From positions 181,841,501-181,905,500 of the forward strand of contig OX465598.1 of assembly GCA_950022295.1 (NCBI GenBank): DNA of 64,000 bases, given 5' to 3'. Shown here one piece after another: positions 34,153 to 47,079 of this stretch; the first letter of the stretch is position 1; every line of letters begins with the position of its first letter. The notes under the pieces are model-generated. The model made no database searches, was not told the DNA's origin, and saw nothing but the letters and a program-made list of their open reading frames with translations. Source of the stretch: Bromus sterilis (taxonomy: Eukaryota > Streptophyta > Magnoliopsida > Poales > Poaceae). Both the position numbers and the translations under genes were made by a program.

Positions 34153-37100
34153 TGTCGGGACCAAGGGTTAGCGTATGCAAGTCCAGCTAAGACATAGTCA
34201 TATGGAGAGCCGAGAACCGTACCCCCTTGTCTAAGCAGACAAGGCCAAGCACAGAACGTTCTCGGAAAGCATCGTACGTGAGGGGTATCCCATCCAGGAC
34301 GGATGATCAGCTGAGATCGGTCCTCATCGTCCGCACACAAGTCTAATGATATGGGTGATGAACTCCCATATTCAAAGACAAGTCGCCTCAACCATACTAT
34401 CGACTATCTCATAACTCTTACATAGACTTACTCCAGCCCGATCACTTAGTCGGGGTCTAGGGAGGCCTCGATCATACCATAAAGTGTGCCCGAGACAGAG
34501 CCTCGAACAATCGCATCGCGATGCCCCAAGCTGCGCACATCTAAGGGCCACTTGGTGTATGAAAGACCGCCAGCCAGATCACGACTAAGGTCTCGAAAAC
34601 CCATACAAAGACATGCATGTTATAAACATACACGCAGCACACATGCCTTGTATGAACAGTAAGTATCATTGCAATTCTCTACAAAGTACACATTTTTATT
34701 GATAACTCTTATAGAGTGCACACAGAGATCACAAACATGTGATCCAACATTACAACACAAGCGGAAGCAAAGTATGTCTGAGTACAGAAAAGTTTAACAA
34801 ATGGCTTAAGAAGCCTTATTTAAACACATGCCCTCCACGAGGGAACCAGTCGTCTGACTGGGACTAGACTACCTTGATCTTCAGTCGTCCAGCTCGATGA
34901 AGAAGCCACCTAAAACATAGATTAAGCAAAAGTGAGTGCAAAGTCGTACTCAGCAAGACTTACATAGGAACTATACTACTCATGCATATGTATCAAGGTA
35001 AAGGGAGGTGGGGTTTCACTTGCAGAAGTGCCAGCTTTGACTAGGCTAGTCCTGAACTACGAGTACCAGACTTGAGGTAAGAAGCGTACACGAGTCCACT
35101 ACTTTCTCCAACCAATTACACCACTATGGTGCCTTCCTCGACTTCCCCACGAGAAAGCACGCCATAGCACTCACACTTATCTTGGTGTGTTTTAGAAGTA
35201 TCCGGTTCAAGTTGTCTAATAATCAAGCTAAGCTTTCCAAGCAGTCCATAACCGCGGACGCGGCTATTCGAATAGTTTTGTTAACCCTGTAGGGGTGTAC
35301 CGCTACACACACATGATCATCATTTACCGCCTTTGATCTCAACACCATTCAAGGGGTGCCAACGAGGATGCTCACCACAACTGTTACCTCATAGCCGATC
35401 TAGTCCGAGAAAGCCGCCTACTTGGGTTGGCTACCACTATCGTGAACCCGGCCGGTTTACCGAAGTGGACCCAAGTGATTTGTGCGTGGTGCATAAGCCT
35501 GTCTCGGATGAGCCGTTCTCTCACTTAGCATCCAGGCCACAAGCCTACCAGAACTCCGAACTATTGCGACATCTAGACATCGAAACGGATGAGTTAGTAA
35601 GCTGAGAGGGGTCAGTGAGCCCAATGTGTGGTTGTACTCTTCATCTTGGATCACCATGCAAGAACTCGGACTTAGGGCGGTGTTCAACGAGACAACCCAC
35701 CGTGTACGCCTACACAACCTCTCATCGTTCACCTTGTATTAGGGGTAGATTCACCAACACTTTTCTACCATCATCATCATGATCACTACCATCCCGACTC
35801 ACATAACATTATCAACATGGTATCACTCTAAGCATGCAATAAGAAGTAACAATTGCAGGGGCCACATGATAACAATAAACTCCTACAGTTGCTAGGATTG
35901 TGGTTTGCCTACTACTGTGACAAATGATAGGTCATGCAAAGGAATGGGTTCATCTATGTGGTAGAAACGTAGCATGGTAATCATCCTATACAATGCATAA
36001 GCGAGACATGAGAGGGAAGTGGGATTTTATCGACATGATCAATGGGGGTTTGCTTGCCTTGCTGACGAGGTTCGGGTTCGGGGTCTTCAACGAAGGGGGC
36101 AGCCTCCTGCTCTGCTTCCACCTCTACTCGACAAACAACAAACAAGGTAGCAAAGTAAATACAATGCACAATCACATGATGGAAGGTTGAAACTTGATGT
36201 ATATGCTTTGATGTGTGAAGCAATTCCATTTAAATGGAGTATATTGCAAATTGAATTGCAAATTCAAACTCCAATTTGAATTCAAACTTAGCCAAGTTAC
36301 ATGTGACATTGTTTGATCAATTTGAAACATTTTGAAATGTGTATGATATGCCACTGATGTGTGGTTGAAATGTAGCATGTTGTCATGGTTCAAGTTGCAA
36401 AAACTTTTGAATTGAATTTGATTTAATTCCATTTAAATCAAATACCAAATGCTACTGATCCCATTTTAAAATCAACTCAAACAAAGTTGAAAGTTGGATA
36501 TTTGGATAGCTTATTTTCTCCTGATCATTTTTTCATATATTATTTGTCCAATTTGGAGTTAATATGAATTTTCTATGAATTTCCAAAGTTTGGGCTATTT
36601 TCTGGAAATTCTTTAAATCATTTCAATTTCTGGAAATTCATTTACTGCGTCAGCATGACCTCATGTTGGCGTCAGGGGGGGGGGCTGACGAGTGGGCCAA
36701 CCTTGTCAGTGGGTCTGGGGTTAATCCCCGTTTGATTAAAACTGACAGGGGGGGTTAAGGGGTCCAGGGCCCCACTTGTCATCGACTCCAGGGGGGGTTT
36801 AGCGCGTGATTAGGGGATAACCCACACGCGGCTTGACGCCGGTGGCCTGGCCACGGCGGCGCCCTTGCCAGAATCGGCTAGAGGCCACGGGAGAGGAAGA
36901 GGAGACCACCAACGGGTGCAGCGTCGTCGTCCGCGTCGAGAGGAGGCATCAGGGGGTCACGGGGAGGTCGGGAGTGACGACGGCGACGTGCTGGGCGGAA
37001 GCAGAATGACGGCGAGGTTGGGGGAAGAGGCTAGCGTGCATGGCTTGGGCTGATCTTGCGTGCGTTCGAAAGCTGGAACACCCGCGAGTCAAACGCGCGC

Positions 37101-38209
37101 ACTGGGGCGCCGCGAGGAGCACGAGGGCGAGCTCTAGCTCAACCATGGCGGCGAGGAGCTCGGTTCTCATGGCGGATTTGTCTAGAGGGGTTACGGGGTG
37201 TTAGGAGCTTGGGGGAAAAACTCAGAAGCTCACCGCGGATCGAACAGAAGCAACAGCAAGCTCGGGGAGGCTTCAACGGCGGCGAATCGACGACGGCGAG
37301 CTCGCGGGTCCGGCGACTCCTCGATGAAGCTGGCGTCGTCTGCTGAGGCGCTCGGGCTCGACTGATTGAGGGGAACGACGAAGACGCCTGCTGCGGTTCT
37401 TCTGGACACGGTGGCATGGCTCGGTGACGACGGTGGCTGCGTGGACTCGGCGGCCTGCTCCACGGCAGTCCTCGGGCGGCGACGAAATCGAGCACGGGAG
37501 GAGGAGGAGGAAGCTCTGGAGGGGGGGAATGGATCGGGACGGGAGAGAGACGTCTCCAGGCGCGAGAAGGAGGCACGGGGAGGCCTGGAAGGTGCTCGGC
37601 AGCGACGTGTCGTCCACGGCTGGCTCGGTGGCATTCCACCGAGCATCTTGGAGGCGCGGGGCGGGGAAGAAGACCCTGCTGCCCCTCTGGGCCGGGTGGG
37701 CTGGATGGGCCGGCTTCGCCTGGGCGTCTGGTAAGTTTTTCTGTTTCTTTTTCTGTTTTCTTTTTTCTTTTCTGACATTTGTTTTTCTGTGCTAAATAAA
37801 TAGCTAGGCATTTTATTAAATGCCGGAAAATTTTACATGGCCTCATAATAATATGGACTAGCCACTTATAAAGTTTCAACAATTTTAAAATTCAAATAAT
37901 TTGAATCTTAACTCAAATAGGGGTTTTTGATTAAATCGAAGGCACTGTTTGAATATTTGAAATATCCATGAGCATGGGGTGGGTCCCACATCACTTGATA
38001 TGTGATCACACTCATTTATAAGACTTTTCAAAAATCTAACATGAATTTTTGGAGAAGATTTTTATCTGGCCTTTTGAATTAATTCATCTGGGGGGTTTTC
38101 TTCTCCCATTTTGCTTTTGATTTTTGATTTCAAAGATTTCTTTTGAAAATTTAACATGATGCAAGTGACTTGCTAACCCTAGCACATTACCTAACAGAGG
38201 GTTCTGACA
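34153..38209 (-). repeat. right (5') LTR of D2
   Basis: The 4.06-kb LTR starts TGTCGGGACCAAGG and ends GGTTCTGACA, followed by the target duplication GTTTT. It is the promoter-bearing LTR for the minus-strand coding region, but I cannot place a convincing TATA box. Its longest open frames (about 37139-37882) are in the GC-rich block and are not supported as genes. Confidence 0.93.
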
Positions 38210-38214
38210 GTTTT

Positions 38215-39835
38215 CCAACAACAATACATTGCTTGCATTATGTAGCCTTTCTGACCTTCGTGGTGCAGGTGCTACTTCAACCACGAGTTCTCTGACTGGC
38301 TCTGCCATGATGGAATCACTTGACGAGTCCTCCCCGAGTGCTTTATCTCGAACCTCTTCGAGTTGCACCATCCTCCCACTAGCCTTCCTAGTGAGAAACT
38401 CTTTCTCAAGGAAGGTACCATGTTGAGAGACAAACACTTTTCCCTCTTGTAGGTTGTAGAAGTAATACCCTGAGGTTTCCCTTGGATATTCGTCGAATAT
38501 GCACTTATCCGATTTTTGTACGAGCTTGTCCGACTGAAGTCGCTTGACAAATGCTTCACTACCCCAAATCTTTAGAAAAGAGAAACTGTGACGCTTCCTG
38601 ATCCATATCTCATATGGTGTCTAATCTACAGATTTACATGGTACTCTGCTTAGTGTGAAAGCTGCAGTTTCTAGAGCATAACCCAAAAATGCTAACGGTA
38701 GATCTGACTGACTCATCATCGATCGAACAATGTCCAATAAGGTGCGATTCCTTCGTTCTGATACGCTATTTATTTGCAGCGTTCCCGGAGGAGTGAGTTG
38801 TGGAACTATTCCACGACTCTTCATATGATCATCAAACTCTTGACTCCAATATTCACCTCCATGATTTGATCGTAAAAGTTTGATCGTCTTGCCGAGTTGA
38901 TTCTCTACTTCATTCTGAAACTCCTTGAACTTTTCAAAGGTTTCCGACTTGTGCTTCATCAAGTAGATATATCTATATCTTCTCAAGTCGTAGGTAAAAG
39001 TTACGAAGTACTGGTAACCACCTCCCTAGCAGTCGTGCTTATTGGTCCACACACATCAGTATGTATGAATTCTAACTCAGAAGCCCTCTTGCAACTCTTT
39101 GCAAAAGATGTCTTGTTCATCTTGCCCGGTAGGCATGATTCGCATGTCTCAAATGATTCAAAATCAAACGAATTTAAAAGTCCATCATCATGGAGCTTCT
39201 TCGTGCGTTTTTCACTAATATGACCAAGCCGACAGTGCCAAAAGTAGGTTGTATTCACATCATTAGGTTTAATCCTCTTGGCATTTATATTATAGACATA
39301 TTCTCACCTTCAAGATTCAAAATGAATAACCCATTCACAACAGGCGCCAAGCCATACAACATCTTATTCAAATATATAGAACAACCATTGTACTTAATAA
39401 TGAATTCATAACCTTGTCTCATCAAACATGAGGCAGAAATAATGTTTTGACTTAACGATGGAACATAATAACAATTATCAAGCTCCATTACAAATCCAGA
39501 AGGTAAATTAAGTTGCACGGTGCCGACGGCTAATGCAACAACTCTTGCTTTATTCCGAACGTGTATATCAACTTGTCCTCTTGCGACATCTCTACTTCCT
39601 TTTAGTCCCTGCATCGAGTTGCAAATGTGAACAACCGATCCGGTATCATATACCCAAGAACTATTAGAAATATCTGCAAGATAATTGTCTATAACATATA
39701 CAACAAGTGTACCTGTAGAAGACATACTCCCACTGCTCTTTCCCTTGCTGGGGAGCCACTTGTTGCAGTTCTCTTGCAGTGACCATTCTCCTTGCAATAG
39801 AAGCAAATGGTCTCTGCGTAGGTCCAAGGAAATGG
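38215..39835 (-). pseudogene. Copia pol of H: zinc knuckle, protease, integrase and start of RT (broken)
   Basis: On the minus strand, in order: a CCHC knuckle (about 39825-39770, CFYCKENGHCKR, followed by a frameshift), protease (about 39660, WVYDTGSVVHIC with the DTG triad), the GAG-pre-integrase zinc domain (39258-39001, WHCRLGH and CESCLPGK), the integrase core (38986-38621, SNHGGEY and NSVSERRNRTLLD) and the linker into RT (38437 onward). These parts would cleave the polyprotein and insert the cDNA. Frameshifts or stops separate the blocks. Before the knuckle the Copia sequence stops at about 39835 and F LTR sequence begins, so the gag N-terminus and PBS are absent. D2 interrupts the gene at 38209/38210. 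Confidence 0.9.
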
Positions 39836-40125
39836 CACACTTTTGCACACGGGAGTGTTGGATCCTAAAGTTTATTGCTATGGTTAGGCTTTTCTTTAAT
39901 TCTCTCTTGTATTTGCGGATGCTTGCAAGAGGTTTAATCATAAGAGTGTACTTATCTTAGTCTAGAAGGTGAAATAGCATAGGTCCACCCACACAATAAT
40001 TATCAACGCAAAACATAGTACTAGATGGAATATGGTGAAATCACATGACTACCTCTCCCGTGTGTCCTCAAGAATGCTTTAGCTCTTATAGGTTATATCC
40101 TTCGGCTTATCCTTTGCACAAAGGG
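39836..40125 (+). repeat. second copy of F LTR sequence inside Copia element H
   Basis: 290 bases align with 20920-21208 of the F 5' LTR, including the final CACAAAGGG, and directly abut the right Copia LTR. The copy sits where the Copia PBS and gag should be. It shows that the right Copia LTR is itself flanked on both sides by F LTR and AAGGG, like a solo LTR. See the finding on the duplicated junction. Confidence 0.88.
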
Positions 40126-40513
40126 TGTTGGGGCACGCGGTACGCTACGCTAGCGCTAAATTAAAATTTCTACTGCGCACAACCAAGATCTTGCTGCTGG
40201 AGAAAAACTATGTGATGAGGGATTGCCACTAGACGCGCAGTCATGGCAGCGGAAGGAGAGTTGGCGATGCGCGTCGGCGGCGGCTTCTCTAATCCCTCGA
40301 ACCAATCCCTCGTACCGATTCCACAAACAGATTCCTGCGATCCAATCCCGCTAACAGTTCATCCAAGCGCCGCAGGTGCGGCGCCTCCAAGGGATGCACA
40401 CGTACAAGGAGAAGCGTCGGGCGACGAACTGCTAGGTCCGGCAGCTCGGCCTGGAGGTGGATGGGCGGCTAGGGTTGTGGTCTGACATGTACCCCTTCGG
40501 GGTTCTCCCTAGC

Positions 40514-40524
40514 CCTTATATAGG
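40514..40524 (-). promoter_or_regulatory. TATA-like box in the right LTR of H
   Basis: The minus strand reads CCTATATAAGG, a typical core promoter element in the LTR that would drive the minus-strand Copia genes. The matching site in the left LTR (21571-21581) reads CCTATGAAAGG and is altered. Confidence 0.65.
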
Positions 40525-41144
40525 CACCCGTGCAATGGCCTCAACCCTTGATGCAATTCGGACCCTCCATCCATATTCCATTCGGATCACATCCGAATGG
40601 GCTCCTTTCCCCTTAAGCGCGCGACCCTCTAGGTTCATGTATATATGGACACGACCCGGATAACATCTGGTTCGATAGTCGGTAGTGCTTCCGAGCAGAA
40701 CGTGTCGGCTCCCATATATGCGTAAAGTCATAAGACGAACCATTACAAAGTGTCATATGGAACATTCCTTTTACTTCACGATATATGTTGTCAAGCTCAA
40801 GGCGAGTACTTGTCACCCTTGTGAAAACTTGACCTCTCTTCTCGAAACCGTGATACAGATTCATGAAACAAGTTAGCACTTAACCCATGTCGCATGCTTT
40901 CTGAATCTTATCACTCGGGAGAGCCCACAGAATATCTCTCCATGGTGGAGGGGAAAGTCCCATCTTGATCAACCATGTCTCGCGGTGTATCATGACTCAC
41001 CCGTAAGCTACCTTTATAACTACCCCGTTACGGTGTAGTGTTTGATAGTCCCTAAGCGAGTCATTCCTCATCCCGAAAACATGCGAGGACCTCAGGTCTA
41101 GGACATGGCATATGCATTGTAATGAGACTAACAGATGACAGTAT

Positions 41145-41149
41145 CTCGC
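41145..41149. repeat. target site duplication of element A (mate 53465-53469)
   Basis: CTCGC flanks element A on both sides. The joined site matches the uninterrupted left Copia LTR near 22212. Confidence 0.93.
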
Positions 41150-44100
41150 TATGATGCCCCCAAAATTGGACCGTGTACAGTAATCATACACGCAAGGTAC
41201 ACGATCGAGATCAGGGACTCACGGCATGATATCAGAACACAACTCTAATAATAAAAATAATACAAGCTGTTTAATAAAAGCCAGAGGCCATGAGGGCTCG
41301 AATACAATAGATTGAGAGCACAAAGTCAGTAGAAGCAATAATATCTGAGTACAGACACAAGGTACATATGATTTACCTTAAGAAGGCTAGAACAAAAACA
41401 CCAACGATCGAAAAGGCGAGGCCTCCTTCCTGGGAACCTCCAAACTACTCCTGGTCGATGGGGAACTCGATGTCGTAGAAGGCATCAGGGATCTTCATGT
41501 TGCGGTGGTCGGCATCGGGGATCTCCTACTCCTGGACTCCAAGTCTCTAACGTCGACTGCAGTGGCTGATCAGGCAAAACAAAAAGGGGGAATAAAGCAA
41601 GGGTGAGTGTCTAGCATACCCGCGAGTCTTACGTCCGCGACTAAGCAATTATGCATTTGTATCAAATAGAAAGGGGAGGCTATATATAGTGGACTGCAAG
41701 GTCGAAATTAGAATAAGGATGAGAAGCTAGGTCTATCGAAGACTAGCATCTTCCGATGGTTCTTGCAGCATGAGAAGAGAATAGCCAACAGCTCATATAA
41801 AGCATAAAATAACAATGCAACATAAGTTGTTGCAGCATTGTATACTAGTATGTTTTATTAGATAACCATTATCAATGCCTCCGATAATCCTTCCTCGACT
41901 TCCCTGCGAGGAAGAAAACCCGGAACCAATCAGTTTGGTAGTAGTAGTTTGTAGTAGTAGAGTCTGGCTTCATCATAAAGTGTCTTGTTACCGTGGACAC
42001 GACTATCCGAATAGATTATCATCCCTGCAGGGCTGCACTACCGTTAACCTACACGCTCGGATCTCCAGGGTGGCGTACACCTTGTTAGGGAATTCCCCAC
42101 CGAGGCTATTCGATACGCCGAAGTCCATACTTCAAGCTCAACAGAGAGGCCATCCGCCGGTCTAAATCGTAAGCACAAAGGGACTTTGGAGCCCTGCTGT
42201 TTGTACTCCTTCACGGTACGTGACTCTCCGGTGAAGCATACCCACCTCCCACTACCGGAGTAGGCGGTCCAATGGATGTAGTGCGTATAGGGTACAATGC
42301 AGAGGGCCCACACCGTAACCCCACGTGGACGTAGTGCGTATAGGGTACGTCGACCCACTCAAATAATCCACCTGACCCATTAAGAATATTAATTATTATC
42401 TATCGGGACAACCGTTATTGTTGCCCCTTATCTAGGTGAGTCGTGGACAACAAAAATAGCCAGGTCCACCCCTATAACCAGAGCCGGTGGCCGCCTGCCC
42501 TGTCGTCCCACCAACTCGTGTAGTTACCAACAAGGTGAACCGTCTCCTTAACTTGTCTCGCGTTTGCTCTTTGAAGAGCTCAACTTTCGTACAACAGGGT
42601 ATCTCACGGCCAACGAGCAAGGACCAGGCCCACAATGGTATCCGCCTGTCCTGCCGTCCCGATACAATCTCTGCGCGGGCACCGTTGGGTCACCCGACTC
42701 CTTAGCTTTAAGGACACCAGTTGATTCGAGTGCCTACCCCAGTGATGCTACGCTACGGAGCAGGCGACGAGAGTGAAATATGAGTCCATCCACTCGTAAG
42801 TCAAACTTGAAGCGAGTCGGAGAGTCTCGCCGTTGTAGGTTCCCTTGGGCGTCTGCTTTGTACCATACCTGTTGCAGTTATAATACTAATAATTATAAGA
42901 ACAGTCCCGCGTTCACTCCCCAGAGTGATCACGGCCCGCTATCTAATCCTAGTTGACTAACAATTGACAGGGCTAACTTCTGAATAATACATAAGTAATA
43001 GTAGGCAACATAGGATTAAAGGAAGGTACATCAAGAGGCAACAAAAAAAGGCTATGCAATAGAATAAGATTGTAACGTAGCAGCAGCAGTAGCAATGCCT
43101 AGTGAAAGAAATGTATGGAAAATATAGGCGATATCTGGGGAAGGAAAATGGCTCTGCTTGCCTGGATGCTCGACGGTAGGGGTACGGTTGTCGACAACGT
43201 AGTCGATCAAGGGGGAACCGACAGCGGTCGCAGCGTCTATCGGAGAATAAGGGGGGAGAAACAATAAATACACATCAATAATAGAAATACAATGAAAGAC
43301 ATGGTAATACGTTGTACATGATGTTCTAACGCAGTGTTAAGTATTTTTGGCGGGGCGAGAATTTATCCAGGGGTGACTCATCAGTACCGGTTGATTACCG
43401 GACATATGATCCGGAGGGGGAAGTTTCCATGTCTTCAGTGTTAGAGACATTTGACTGACATGTGGATAGTGTATCCGTGCTTGTTGATCCATTCTAAACA
43501 ACTTTCATATACAGAACATTTTCATCCAGAAAGTTTCACCGGCTCCGGTCGTCTAACAAACAGATGAACCAGAGGAGAAATGTTCCACATTCGGTAGGTT
43601 AGAGGGGTGCGGTGGGTATACGGGTAGTGCATTTCGATTTTTTGGATTTTTGCAAGCAAAGTTTTTCTATCCGGCATACAGATTATTTTATCTAATTTTC
43701 TTAAGTTAATTAATTTTTTGAATTTATATTATTATTTAAAATGCAACATTATCCAAATTCTTATCCAGAATAGTAACCTGACAAGGGGGACCCACATGTA
43801 ATAGACAAAATCTAAAAAACATGGATTAATCTAATTAAATATGGGTTCACCAGAGGTGGGTCCGACATGTCATAGCAAATTTTGGATTCCTCCGATTTTT
43901 CACTAAGTCTTGGATTTTTGGCGAGAATTATCCATTAGCCGCCTTCGGGGGCCCATGGTTTGGGGTTCCACTCATCCGCCGAGTTAGTGCCCTATATCCA
44001 AGTGGAGTTATTCTCTGCGATCCCGAATCTGGTACGGAAGGAATTTTTACTAGAGTTCATTTACTCGAGAAAAACTTCGTCGGAAAAAGGGCACTTAATG

Positions 44101-46046
44101 CAATTTCAGAAACTTGTTAAATTTTACTAACTTTGCTTGATGATTGCTATTTATTCATAGCTCTAATGGAGATGAATCCTACATGTGTTTTGCACCATAT
44201 CAATGGTACTCATATGCCATGCCCTCTTTGATGCACGACAAGATCAGCAGCATGACCATTTCTTTTTCTAACTTAGCAATGGGGACACAAATATATTTTT
44301 TCTTAACAGAAATCGACATTTAGTGATTTTCATAGGATTTAATCTATGCACCGAATGGAGTTTGTCCAATGGAACAAAATCATCTCTGGTATGTCTAGTT
44401 TCTTGCTCTAAAACTTGTACTTAGGTTGAGCTCTGTTTGCTGCTGTTTTGCTTGTTGTAAAGTGGGGTAGAAGCCACATTATTTAGAGTAGTAGGAGCAG
44501 TTTTTAGATTCAGTCAGCGGCAGCAGCTAACAGCTTCAGCAACAGCAGGCAGCAGCAGCAGCCGCGCAGCTTGGCACGGGGTGGCGCCAGGGCGGCCAGG
44601 AGCCAGCCGGCGGCCACGGCTGCACACACACCATACACACAGAACACACGCCGTGCACACACACACTACACAACACGTACACACACACTACGCACACATC
44701 TCACGCCATGGCCGGCAGCAGGCGGCGCATCAGGGGAAGCAGCCATACGGCGATGGATCGAGACCGTCTAAGGGGGATTCGGAGGAGAACCTCTCTTCGA
44801 GTCCATTTTCGTGCTCAGGGAGGGTCGGGGTGGACCGGAACGACGGATATGACGACGGCGGCCGGCGGCGAGTTCGGACTTGAAGGCATCATAACTAGAG
44901 CTCGAAATCAAGCTCGAACCGGGATGGGGAAGAGGGTGGCGCTTATGTAGGAGCTCAAGAAAGGCTCGTCGGAGGCTTAGGCGCGCAGGGACGAGCAGGT
45001 CGAGCTGGGGAAGCTCCGACGACTTGAGGAGCAAGAAGGCAGCTCCCGACTATGGCAGACTTGGCGGCGCGATTCACATCGATGCGGTGCGTCCTGGCGA
45101 CGAATGAGTGCACACTGTGGAGGAGATGACCGCGGGGAGCCTGCTGGACAGGTCCTCCGGGCGGGAGGGCGCCGGTGACTGCGCGGGCTCGCGGCGGCAT
45201 GGCCACGGCGGCGACAGCGGGTTCGGCGCTCAATCAGAGGAGAGGGCCGGCGCGAGGAGGGGGGAATGCTGCGATTTAGGGTTTCCAGAGGGGGGCTCAG
45301 GGTCTTGGCCTCACAGACGACCACCCGATGGTCGCCACGGCATGGCCACGACATCTCTGGTCGCGGGATGCGTGACACGATCCCCCCCCCCCCTGGTGAA
45401 CAAAGGAAGGGGATGGGTGGGGGAGTTTGGGCTGGGTATTGGGCCATGGTAGGTCTATGCCCAAGGCGTAGTATGGGATTTTTGTTTTTTTTGTTTTCTT
45501 TTTCTTTCAACTTTTCTTTTTATTTTTGTTTGGCTACACATTTAATTTTGTAAAGTGGGTAAATGATCACAATATTCATATTATATATTTAGTGCCCTCC
45601 TAAAAAAAGTTTGGAGCAGAAATAAATCCATTTGAATATTATGTTAAATGAATATGATTTATTATGGCTCCGTTAGCTATTGTCTAGAGTTATTCAAATT
45701 ATTTAACACTTTAATGATTTCCCATTTATATATTATCATGACTTACTGATTATTAGACATTTTATAAAATTGGTTGAACAAATTTTGGATTAAGTTTTAT
45801 TTCTACTTTGTTTATTGAAATACCAAGGGAAATATAATAATTCGAAAATATTGATTAAAATTCTATAAGTGCTTATGTGTTATTTACAATGTCAAGAACC
45901 TTTGTGTTTAACCACTTTTGAAAAGTTTTATCTTGACTTGCCTTTTTAAAATGCATTGGAGGGGAATTATTGCCTAATGAAAATTTTAATGAGGACAAGA
46001 AAATATAGTTAGCTTAATGACAGTGACAAGATCTGGGGGTGTTACA
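41150..46046 (-). repeat. left (3') LTR of element A
   Basis: It starts TATGATGCCCCC, with TA in place of the usual TG, and ends GGGGGTGTTACA. It carries a CA-rich tract at about 44625-44705 and a GC-rich block near 44700-45460. No gene is supported. Confidence 0.9.
44625..44705. repeat. CA-rich low-complexity tract (left A LTR)
   Basis: Interrupted CACACA and ACACGT units fill this stretch. A diverged copy lies at 52240-52325 in the right LTR. It causes His/Thr-rich open frames that are not genes. Confidence 0.8.
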
Positions 46047-46889
46047 AATCTCCCCCACTACAAATAATTCTCGTCCCGAGAATTAAAAGGTAGCGTACTG
46101 GTTAAAGTTTAGGTTTCGTGTTCTAACAAATCTTCTGGTTCTTGTTGTCCTTCTCGAAAAAGTTAATCCTTCTCATTCATGTCTTCATTTCTCTTGCGTC
46201 GGTCCATCTCAACGAGTTGTCATCCTTTCATCGGGGTCTTCATCGTACTTACGGATAGGGTAGGAGGAAACACTTAAGGGGTCAGATCTGTACAAGGTTA
46301 ATCAACCGTGGTTATCCAAGGGAATGTGGTACAAAGTATCTTCCGAGTATAACTCAGGGGAATACATCAAGAAAAACAAAAGAAGGTATGAGAACTTTCA
46401 AGCGGATAGGCATGTATTCGATGTCGATGAAAGCTGATGAAAAAGGGGCCCAGAGCATTTGGCGTAAGCATTGCGTCTGATATCGGACAAAATATCACAA
46501 GGTAGGTGACAAGAGTCAGGTTTCGATCCTGTGGAACTGTGGGTTAAGGGTCCATAGAGAATATGGTGTGGGCATTGGTACTCAATCATAAGAAGGAGGA
46601 ATGTGAAGGCATCAGATGATAGAAGCATCTGAATAATTCGATGATTAAGTACAAGGAAGTTATGATTTCCAGATCGGGAGGTGGATGCAATTATCCATAA
46701 GGACTTATCGGTGGAAGGGGATTGCAAAGGCGATGAACACATAGGTTCTCGGGAATTTATCGAAGAGTAACCTCGGAATCTTCAGGTGAATCAGGTCATC
46801 ATCTGTGATGAGGGCTCTCCGGGAGGAAGCAGTCACGAGAACCTATAGTTAGAATTAGCAAAATCTGTAACCCGAAATGGAGGAGAGAA

Positions 46890-46923
46890 CAGAGTCCCAG
46901 AGTAAAGGTGCGGAGAAAAGATT
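46890..46923. repeat. 34-bp target site duplication of the LINE (mate 48454-48487)
   Basis: The two 34-base copies are identical as read. They start CAGAGTCCCAGAG and end AAAAGATT. Element C has one diverged copy of this site, as expected of the empty target. Confidence 0.93.
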
Positions 46924-47079
46924 TATTTGAGTTTTAAAACTGTGAAGCATGAGCTCCACAGTGCTTTATTGCATGGGAGAACAAAGAGTTCTCAACAAAT
47001 ATAAAGTGTATTTACATACAAAGAGGGGATGGGGAAGGGATATAAGTCCTACCTACCCTAAGCTAATGCAGATTCTGAA

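Larger units (their letters stand above)
24149..38209 (-). mobile_element. element D2: near-complete Ty3/Gypsy chromovirus-like element
   Basis: The element is 14.06 kb with LTRs of 4.03 and 4.06 kb, TSD GTTTT, a PBS at 34137-34150 and a polypurine tract at 28179-28195. All parts run on the minus strand. The coding order is gag, protease, RT, RNase H, integrase and a chromodomain-like tail, which is the Gypsy chromovirus order; the tail and the pol C-terminus resemble the Tekay/Del clade. An extra open frame lies between PBS and gag. The first 255 or so bases of the two LTRs differ at 8 positions by hand count, so insertion is more recent than that of H, whose LTRs differ more. Stops, a frameshift and an integrase deletion make it non-autonomous. 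Confidence 0.95.
40126..41149 (-). repeat. right (5') LTR of H, outer fragment before element A
   Basis: This fragment starts TGTTGGGGCACGCGG and stops at the target site CTCGC of element A. The LTR resumes at 53470 and ends at 53783. Together the two parts give about 1.34 kb, close to the 1.32 kb of the left LTR. Confidence 0.9.

Noticed and set aside
37139..37882. 247-codon minus-strand frame in the right D2 LTR
   Set aside because: It lies in the GC-rich LTR block, the left LTR copy is broken differently, and it has Arg/Pro/Ser-rich composition without any domain. The similar frames at 8112-8801 and 27254-27850 are rejected for the same reason.
44571..44883. His/Thr-rich frames over the CA-rich tract (also 52190-52456)
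   Set aside because: They arise from the dinucleotide-rich sequence and have no conserved start or domain.
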